From contig DAIDJC010000222.1 of NCBI GenBank assembly GCA_027451565.1, positions 1 through 5,233 of the forward strand: DNA of 5,233 nucleotides. The letters are read 5' to 3'. The position numbers were made by a program, and so were the translations under genes. Numbering within the stretch: the first letter of the stretch is position 1; each line of letters opens with the position of its first letter. The DNA comes from Limisphaerales bacterium (GTDB lineage: Bacteria; Verrucomicrobiota; Verrucomicrobiia; Limisphaerales; UBA11358). Shown piece by piece: positions 1-5,233 of this stretch. The notes beneath the pieces are model-generated. The model saw only the letters and a list, made by a program, of their open reading frames with translations. It was not told the origin of the DNA and ran no database searches.

Positions 1-3000
1 CCTGTTCCTCCAGCCTGTTCAAATCCTCGTCTCCAAAGAGTCGCCACCATTGGCCGCGAATGGCATCATCGTTCGGAGTCGCCAATTTCCAACCATCCGT
101 CACACGGGCCTGGTCCGGGGTCAGTTCCTTGTACCCCACCGGGGTGCTGACGGTGGGACGGACATAATGGGGGGCCAGGTTGCATCCGGTGGCCCCCAAG
201 GCCAGTAACCCAGCCACAAAAAGCGGCGCGGCGGCCGCCAGGCCTGGGTGCAGCGATTGAGCCCCGTGCCGGAACCGGTGCCAGGCCAGCCTCGCACGGT
301 CCAGGTACAAATACACCACCGGAGTGGTGTATAGCGTCAGCGCCTGGCTCATGACCAGCCCTCCCACAATGGTGATGCCCAGCGGCCGTCGCAATTCCGA
401 ACCGCTGGCGGAGCTGAATATCAAGGGTAAGGCCCCAAATATGGCAGACATGGTGGTCATCAATATCGGGCGAAATCGAAGCAGACAAGCCTCATGAATC
501 GCATCCCGTGAATTTTTGCCTTCGTTGCGCTCCGCTGCAAGGGCGAAGTCCACCATGAGAATGGCATTTTTTTTGACGATCCCGATAAGGAGCAGGATGC
601 CAATGATGGCAATGATGCTGAGGTCAATTTCCTCGCCACCCAGGGCGAAGGACAGGTGGTTGGCCAGGATCAAAGCCAGCACGGCGCCGACCCCCGCCGA
701 GGGCAGCGTGGAAAGAATGGTGATGGGATGGATGTAACTTTCATAGAGGATGCCCAGGACTATGTAAACCGCCAATAAAGCAGCCATGATGAGAACGAAC
801 TCATTCGAAATGGAATCCAAAAAGGCCTGGGCAGTGCCGGCGAAACTTCCATGCACGGTCTCCGGCATTTTAAGGCTTGTCTCCAGGTCATGCACCTCGC
901 GCACGGCGTCTCCCAATGAAAATCCAGGAGCCAGGTTGAATGACAGGGTCACCGAGGGAAACTGGCCCTGATGGTTCACAGAGATGGGCGCCGTGGTGGG
1001 CTCGTAATGAGCCACCGCATTCAAGGGTATCATTGAACCGCTGTTGGTGGCATGCAGGTAAATAGACTGCAACCCCTCCGGCCCCTGCCAGAACCGGGGG
1101 GCGGCCTCCATGACCACGTGGTATTGGTTGATGGGCGTGTACATGGTGGAAACCTGGGCCTGTCCAAAGGCATCATACAAGGTTTCATCCATGGTTTGGA
1201 CCGACAGGCCAAGACGCGATGCCGTGGGGCGGTCATAGACCAGGGTGGCCTGCAATCCCTGGTTTTGCTGGTCGGTGTTGACCTCGGTAAATCCCGGTAA
1301 TTTTTTCATGTGGCTTAAAAGAATGGGACCCCATTTCACCAGGTCCGCAAGGTTTTCACTCTGCAAAGAGTACTGATATTGCGCGCTGCTCAAGCGCCCG
1401 CCTATGCGCAGGTCCTGGCCAGCCTGCAAAAACAGGGATGCCTCCCGCACCGAAGTCAATTGGGGCCGGAGCCGGGCAATAATGGCATCTGCGGAAATTT
1501 TACGCTCCTCGACTGGCTTCAGTGCCACATAAATAAACCCTCCATTGGCAGCGCCGCCCCCCCCCGTGAACCCGATGACGTTCAAAACTGCCGGGTCCTT
1601 CCTGATGATGTTCACAAACTGACGGGTGGCTGATTGCATGGCCGGAAAGGAAATGTCTTGCGAACCCTGCACGCCGCCAATGATGGACCCATTGTCCTGC
1701 TGCGGAAAAAAACCCTTCGGGACACGAATGAAAAGATACACGTTCAATGCAATGGTCAGGATCAATACAACCAAGGTGATCGCCGGGTGCCGAAGCACGA
1801 CGCAAAGGCTCCGGTCGTAAGCCCCCACCACGGCATTAAAAAATCGTTCGGAAAAGCGGTAGATTTTGCCATGCCCCGCCGGATCCTCCCTCCGCAAAAG
1901 GCGCGAGCACATCATGGGAGTTGTGGAAAGTGAGACCAAGAGGGAGACCACAATGGCGGTGGAGAGAACCACCGCAAATTCCCTGAACAACCTGCCCACC
2001 AATCCACCCATCAGAAGGAGCGGCAGGAAGACAGCCACCAGCGAGAGGCTCATGGACAACACCGTGAAAGACACCTCCCCCACCCCTTTCAAGGCAGCCT
2101 CGAATGGCGGCATCCCCTTTTCCAGGTTTCGTGAAATATTTTCGATCACCACAATCGCATCATCCACCACAAAGCCGGTGGATATGGTCATGGCCATCAG
2201 AGACAGGTTGTCCACGCTGTAACCGCACAGGTACATCACCCCAAAGGTGCCAATCAGCGACACGGGCACCACAATGGCGGGAATCAAAGTGGCGCGAATG
2301 CTGCGGAGGAAAAGGAAAACCACCAGGATGACCAGCCCGATGGAAATGACCAGCGTGCGCTCAATCTCCCGCACCGATGCCCGGATGGTGGTGGTGCGGT
2401 CAAACACCACGGTCATGTTCATCCCTGCCGGAATGGATGCCTTGAGGGCTGGCAAGGCCGCCTTGATGCGGTCCACTGTGTCAATGATGTTGGCCCCGGG
2501 CTCGCGCAGGACAATGATGGGCACGCTCGGACGTCCATTCAAAAAGCCGGCGGTGCGGATGTTTTCCTCGCTGTCGTTCACTTCCGCAACATCTGAAAGC
2601 TTCACGGCGGCGCCCTGGTCGTAACCCACCACCAAAGGGCGATAATCCATCGCCTCGAGCAGTTGATCATTGTCCACGATATCCGCCAGGGTGTTGGCAT
2701 CCTGCAACTGTCCCTTGGGCAGATTGACATTTTGCTGGTTCAAGACCCGGGCCACGTCGGTGAGGCTCAATCCAAAGCTGTTCAACAGGTTGGGATTCAC
2801 CTCCACGCGCACCGCCGGGGAGGCACCCCCGCCTATGTTCACCTGCCCCACTCCTTCAATTTGGGAAAGGCGCTGCATCAGGATGGTCGAGGCCGCGTCA
2901 TACATCTGGCCCCGCGTGTAAACATCGGATGTCAGCGCCAGGATGATGATAGGGGCATCGGCGGGATTCACCTTCCGGTAACCCGGGTTGTTGGGAAGGT

Positions 3001-3364
3001 TGGCCGGGAGATTGGCCCTGGCTGCATTGATGGCCGCCTCCACATCACGCGCCGCCCCGTCTATGTTCCGGTTTAAGTCGAATTGCAGCGTGATGGAGGT
3101 GGACCCGAGGTCGCTTGCGGAAGTCATTTCGTTCACCCCCGCAATCTGACCCAGTTCGCGCTCCAAAGGTGCGGCCACCGAGGATGCCATGATCTCCGGG
3201 CTGGCCCCCGGCAAACCAGCCCCGACAGTGATGACCGGAAAATCCACGGAAGGCAGCGGCGCCACGGGCAGATGAAAATAAGCAACAACGCCAGCAAGAG
3301 CCACGGCTGCCGTCAAAAGGGTGGTCGCCACAGGGCGATGGATGAACAGGCTGGACAGGTTCAT
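1..3364 (-). CDS. mdtC: MdtC/MuxC-like RND permease fused in frame to an OprM/NodT-type outer-membrane factor (3' end off the window)
   Basis: One frame of 1121 codons runs from ATG at 3364-3362 to the left edge without a stop. Residues 1-1022 are a full MdtC-type RND permease. They start MNLSSLFIHRPVATTLL, followed by LPVAPLPSVDFPVI, LPGASPE and GSTSITLQFD. TM2 is near 337-355, and TM4 carries the GFVVDDAIVV Asp pair (D401, D402) of the proton relay. TPMMC follows TM6, PKGFFP is at 549-554, IVKKNAI has relay Lys932, and RFRPILMTT has Arg965. TM12 ends in LTLYTTPVVYLYLD. MdtC proteins normally stop within a few tens of residues of that point. Here the chain continues through linker 1023-1042, a hydrophobic segment, Cys1061 and an outer-membrane-factor N-terminus (GQWWRLFGDEDLNRLEEQ) to the edge. 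The family length of a full OMF (about 450 aa) predicts a protein of roughly 1500 aa. The start is fixed by homology and by the ATGA overlap with mdtB. A single-base sequencing error that removed a stop is the main alternative to a true fusion. Confidence 0.93.
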   Translation of the reverse strand, partial: MNLSSLFIHRPVATTLLTAAVALAGVVAYFHLPVAPLPSVDFPVITVGAGLPGASPEIMASSVAAPLERELGQIAGVNEMTSASDLGSTSITLQFDLNRNIDGAARDVEAAINAARANLPANLPNNPGYRKVNPADAPIIILALTSDVYTRGQMYDAASTILMQRLSQIEGVGQVNIGGGASPAVRVEVNPNLLNSFGLSLTDVARVLNQQNVNLPKGQLQDANTLADIVDNDQLLEAMDYRPLVVGYDQGAAVKLSDVAEVNDSEENIRTAGFLNGRPSVPIIVLREPGANIIDTVDRIKAALPALKASIPAGMNMTVVFDRTTTIRASVREIERTLVISIGLVILVVFLFLRSIRATLIPAIVVPVSLIGTFGVMYLCGYSVDNLSLMAMTISTGFVVDDAIVVIENISRNLEKGMPPFEAALKGVGEVSFTVLSMSLSLVAVFLPLLLMGGLVGRLFREFAVVLSTAIVVSLLVSLSTTPMMCSRLLRREDPAGHGKIYRFSERFFNAVVGAYDRSLCVVLRHPAITLVVLILTIALNVYLFIRVPKGFFPQQDNGSIIGGVQGSQDISFPAMQSATRQFVNIIRKDPAVLNVIGFTGGGGAANGGFIYVALKPVEERKISADAIIARLRPQLTSVREASLFLQAGQDLRIGGRLSSAQYQYSLQSENLADLVKWGPILLSHMKKLPGFTEVNTDQQNQGLQATLVYDRPTASRLGLSVQTMDETLYDAFGQAQVSTMYTPINQYHVVMEAAPRFWQGPEGLQSIYLHATNSGSMIPLNAVAHYEPTTAPISVNHQGQFPSVTLSFNLAPGFSLGDAVREVHDLETSLKMPETVHGSFAGTAQAFLDSISNEFVLIMAALLAVYIVLGILYESYIHPITILSTLPSAGVGAVLALILANHLSFALGGEEIDLSIIAIIGILLLIGIVKKNAILMVDFALAAERNEGKNSRDAIHEACLLRFRPILMTTMSAIFGALPLIFSSASGSELRRPLGITIVGGLVMSQALTLYTTPVVYLYLDRARLAWHRFRHGAQSLHPGLAAAAPLFVAGLLALGATGCNLAPHYVRPTVSTPVGYKELTPDQARVTDGWKLATPNDDAIRGQWWRLFGDEDLNRLEEQ
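2..184 (-). other. N-terminus of outer-membrane factor domain (OprM/OpmB/NodT lipoprotein type), truncated by window edge
   Basis: This is residues 1061-1121 of the fused frame. OMFs are trimeric outer-membrane/periplasmic channels that receive substrate from the RND pump through the adaptor. The mature start is Cys1061 followed by NLAPHYVRPTVSTPVGYKEL. This corresponds to the Cys-x-x-x-P-x-Y-x-x-P start of OprM-like lipoproteins, where Tyr and the RP step are typical. About 30 residues later comes DGWKLATPNDD, then RGQWWRLFGDEDLNRLEEQ. The WW-x-x-FGD-x-x-L-x-x-L pattern is the hallmark of the first helix of NodT-type OMFs. The residue after Cys is Asn, not Asp, so Lol sorting to the outer membrane would be expected if the Cys is lipidated. 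The helical and beta-barrel parts lie off the left edge, so completeness cannot be judged. Its position directly after an MdtC-like module matches opmB after muxC in Pseudomonas. Confidence 0.88.
182..298 (-). other. Fusion linker: positively charged cytoplasmic turn, hydrophobic segment and internal lipobox
   Basis: Residues 1023-1061 join the two modules. R1023, R1025, R1030 and R1032 form a basic stretch that fits the cytoplasmic side after TM12 by the positive-inside rule. Residues 1042-1056 (LAAAAPLFVAGLLAL) are hydrophobic, and G-A-T-G-Cys1061 follows. A-T-G-C fits the permissive lipobox pattern, although Ala at -3 is less typical than Leu. The piece therefore looks like a complete lipoprotein signal peptide (basic n-region, h-region, lipobox Cys) embedded within the polypeptide. 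It has no ATG of its own. The only in-frame GTG (residue 1050) lies inside the hydrophobic core and would not yield a working signal. Whether Lgt and signal peptidase II act here is inference. Confidence 0.7.
1557..1565 (-). repeat. G9 homopolymer inside the mdtC-like coding sequence
   Basis: Nine consecutive C on the plus strand (G on the coding strand) encode part of a Gly run in FTGGGGAANGG, a periplasmic loop after TM7. It is the longest single-base run I saw in the window. A slip of one base here would truncate the permease and remove the downstream outer-membrane domain. The frame is intact as given. Confidence 0.85.
3361..3364 (-). promoter_or_regulatory. ATGA stop-start overlap coupling mdtB-like and mdtC-like genes
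   Basis: On the minus strand, ATG (3364-3362) shares two bases with the TGA stop (3363-3361) of the upstream gene. The 26 bases before the ATG are C-rich, encode the upstream gene's GSAPASAS tail, and contain no purine-rich Shine-Dalgarno. This arrangement suggests translation of the second gene by termination-reinitiation. That would tie its output to the upstream permease, as suits two subunits of one heteromeric pump. Overlap and leader composition are seen; coupling is inferred. Confidence 0.8.
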
Positions 3365-5233
3365 GAGGCGGAGGCGGGGGCGGACCCCAGGTTGTGCGGC
3401 ACGGCCACCGCCTCCCTGCCCTTGGCGAGGCGCACAAAGAAAAGATAAATCACCGGCGTGGTATAAAGCGTCAGCACCTGGCTTACGATCAAACCACCCA
3501 CAATGGCTATCCCGAGCGGCTTGCGCAATTCGGACCCCACCCCATTGCCCAGCGCCAGGGGCAACCCGCCAAACAAAGCCGCAAAAGTGGTCATCAGGAT
3601 GGGCCGGAACCGCAGCAGGCAAGCCTCATATATGGCCTGGACCGGGGGGCGCCCCTCCTTGCGCTCCAAATCCAGCGCAAAATCAATCATCATGATGGCG
3701 TTTTTCTGGACAATTCCAATCAGAAGAATGATGCCGATCAATGCCACCACGCCCAACTCGGTGTGAGTGACCATCAAGGCCAGAATCGCGCCTGCGCCAG
3801 CCGATGGCAGCGTGGACAAAATCGTGACCGGATGAATAAAACTCTCATAAAGAATCCCCAAAATGATGTAAACCGTCACAATCGCTGCCAGGATCAAAAG
3901 CGGCTCGTTTGCCAGCGAGGCGATGAATGCCTGGGCTGTGCCCTGGAAGGAGGCTTGAATGCTTGCCGGCATTGCCAGCTTGTCCTGGATTGTTTGGATG
4001 GCATGAGTCGCTTCGCCCAGCGAGACCCCCGGCGCAAGGTTGAAGGAAAAAGTGACACACGGAAATTGTCCCTGGTGGTTGATGGACAACGGACCCACGC
4101 CGGATTCAAAATGGCAGAACGCGCTCAGGGGCACGGCATGACCGGAACTGGAAAGAACGTAAAGATCGTTCAATTTCCCCGGGCTGGACTGGAATGCGGG
4201 CAGCGCCTCAAGGATGACGTGGTACTGGTTTAACTGGGTGAAGAGGATGGATATCTGGCGCTGCCCAAAGGCATCGTACAGCGCATTGTCAATGGCCAGT
4301 GGCGTGATGCCCAGGCGCGAGGCGGTCACCCGGTCAATCACCAAAATGGCCCGCGACCCATGGTTTTGCTGGTCTGTGGCCACGTCACAAATTTCCGGCG
4401 ACCCGCGCATTTGATCCAGCAGACGCGCCGACCATCGGTCCAACTCCGCCTGGTTGGCATCCTCCAGCGTGTACTGGTATTGGGTCTGGCTGACCCTGTC
4501 TTCCACCGACAGGTCCTGCACCGGCTGCATGTACAGCGTGATTCCCCCGATCTTTGCCAGTTGAGCCTGCAGTCTCCTCATCACCTCCACCGCGCCGATT
4601 TTGCGCTCCGCCAGGGGCTTGAGGTTGATTAGAATGCGCCCGCTGTTCAAAGTGGTGTTGATGCCGTCCGCACCAATGAAGGAGGACAGGCTTTCCACCG
4701 CCGGGTCTGACAGGATCACTTGGGAAAGCGCCTGCTGCCGGGCAGCCATGGCCTGGAAGGAAACATTCTCATCGGCCTTGGAAATGCCTTGAATCACCCC
4801 GGTATCCTGGACGGGAAAGAATCCCTTTGGCACGCAGAGGTAAAGCAAAACGGTGGCTGCCAGTGTCAAAACGGCCACCATCAGGGTGGCAGGCTGGTGT
4901 CCGAGCACCCATTGGAGTGTCCGCCCATATCCCGCAATCAAACCGCTGAACCAACGCTCCGATACCACAAACAACCGACCATGACCCCGATCCTCCGCCT
5001 TGGAGCGAAGCAATCGCGAGCACATCATCGGGGTCAATGTCAGGGACACACAGGCGGACACAAGGATGGTCACGCTCAAGGTGACGGCAAATTCACGAAA
5101 AAGCCGCCCCACCACGTCCCCCATGAAGAGCAGCGGAATCAATCCGGCAATCAATGAGATGGTCAGGGAAATGATGGTAAAACCGATTTGTTCCGCGCCC
5201 TTCAAGGCGGCTTGCAGTGGTGGGTCACCCTCC
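3361..5233 (-). CDS. mdtB: MdtB/MuxB-like RND multidrug efflux permease, C-terminal part (5' end off the window)
   Basis: This is an inner-membrane, proton-driven drug exporter subunit of the HAE1 RND family. It normally pairs with MdtC in a heterotrimer. The window holds 623 codons plus TGA. The frame is open to the right edge, so no start is visible; the first residues read EGDPPLQAALKGAEQIGFT. This aligns with E. coli MdtB from roughly residue 420, just after TM4, so the TM4 Asp pair lies outside the window. Visible family landmarks are FMGDVVGRLFREFAVTLS, LTLTPMMCSRLL, PKGFFPVQDTG (4813-4830 encodes PKGFFP), ASRLGI, NALYDAFGQRQIS, LYESFIHPVTILSTLPSAG, IVQKNAIMMIDFAL, LRFRPILMTTFAALFG and LYTTPVIYLFF. 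The second half of the periplasmic porter/docking region and TM5-TM12 are complete. The TM10 relay Lys is kept (3703-3705), but the residue before it is Gln instead of the Lys seen in E. coli MdtB. The stop overlaps the next gene's ATG. I assign MdtB over MdtC because GFTIISLT, LFMGD and PKGFFPVQD match MdtB. Confidence 0.95.
   Translation of the reverse strand, partial: EGDPPLQAALKGAEQIGFTIISLTISLIAGLIPLLFMGDVVGRLFREFAVTLSVTILVSACVSLTLTPMMCSRLLRSKAEDRGHGRLFVVSERWFSGLIAGYGRTLQWVLGHQPATLMVAVLTLAATVLLYLCVPKGFFPVQDTGVIQGISKADENVSFQAMAARQQALSQVILSDPAVESLSSFIGADGINTTLNSGRILINLKPLAERKIGAVEVMRRLQAQLAKIGGITLYMQPVQDLSVEDRVSQTQYQYTLEDANQAELDRWSARLLDQMRGSPEICDVATDQQNHGSRAILVIDRVTASRLGITPLAIDNALYDAFGQRQISILFTQLNQYHVILEALPAFQSSPGKLNDLYVLSSSGHAVPLSAFCHFESGVGPLSINHQGQFPCVTFSFNLAPGVSLGEATHAIQTIQDKLAMPASIQASFQGTAQAFIASLANEPLLILAAIVTVYIILGILYESFIHPVTILSTLPSAGAGAILALMVTHTELGVVALIGIILLIGIVQKNAIMMIDFALDLERKEGRPPVQAIYEACLLRFRPILMTTFAALFGGLPLALGNGVGSELRKPLGIAIVGGLIVSQVLTLYTTPVIYLFFVRLAKGREAVAVPHNLGSAPASAS

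Noticed and set aside
66..488. A 140-codon minus-strand open frame across the fusion junction, which could suggest a separate small gene or a frameshifted OMF start
   Set aside because: It is out of frame with both the RND end and the OMF start, which share one frame. Its translation resembles no family.
1910..1935. An apparent one-residue deletion in the LTLTPMMC motif of the mdtC-like gene
   Set aside because: Careful re-reading gives LVSLSTTPMMC, the same length as the family motif; only substitutions.
3045..3437. A 130-codon minus-strand open frame spanning the mdtB/mdtC junction
   Set aside because: It overlaps both real genes in a third frame and is low-complexity (Pro-, Gly- and Arg-rich); a shadow.
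301..3500. Similarity between the 3' ends of the two permease genes (about 301-360 and 3440-3500) as a direct repeat
   Set aside because: It is diffuse, codon-level similarity expected of the ancient mdtB/mdtC paralogues, not a recent duplication or a recombination repeat.
3703..3708. Gln replacing Lys in the VKKNA motif of the mdtB-like subunit as a loss of proton relay
   Set aside because: The relay Lys equivalent to AcrB Lys940 is the one directly before Asn, and it is retained. The changed position is not the catalytic one.
3394..4233. A 279-codon plus-strand open frame opposite the mdtB-like gene
   Set aside because: It lies wholly antisense to a clear RND coding region. Its composition (Gln-, Arg- and His-rich) is what a shadow frame gives, and I recognise no domain.

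Overview
The whole window is coding sequence on the minus strand. It covers parts of two consecutive genes for a heteromeric RND multidrug efflux pump of the MdtB/MdtC (Pseudomonas MuxB/MuxC) type. There is no intergenic DNA, RNA gene, mobile element or CRISPR array. The host must be a Gram-negative (diderm) bacterium, because the system needs an outer membrane. G+C looks to be in the mid-to-high fifties by eye. The proteins resemble the E. coli pair throughout but diverge too much for a close enterobacterial relative. A Verrucomicrobiota- or Acidobacteriota-like source is only a guess.

Layout in transcription order (right to left): 5233-3361 is the C-terminal part of an MdtB-like permease whose start lies off the right edge. 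Its TGA stop overlaps the ATG of the next gene in an ATGA junction at 3364-3361, with no visible Shine-Dalgarno. From 3364 to the left edge runs one uninterrupted frame of 1121 codons. I translated it codon by codon and found no in-frame stop.

That second frame is the notable part. Residues 1 to about 1022 are a complete MdtC-like RND permease. Where MdtC normally ends, the frame continues through an Arg-rich linker, a hydrophobic stretch and a lipobox-like ATG-Cys (Cys1061). It then enters the N-terminus of an OprM/NodT-type outer-membrane factor, with an NLAPHYVRP motif after the Cys and a WWRLFGDEDL motif. In Pseudomonas the gene order is muxA-muxB-muxC-opmB. Here muxC and opmB appear to be one translational unit.

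Working model: the two permeases form an inner-membrane heterotrimer. A periplasmic adaptor is probably encoded upstream, beyond the right edge. The outer-membrane channel is made as a C-terminal extension of the MdtC-like subunit. An internal lipoprotein signal could let signal peptidase II free the channel after translation, or the chain may stay covalently joined. The window alone cannot decide between these.
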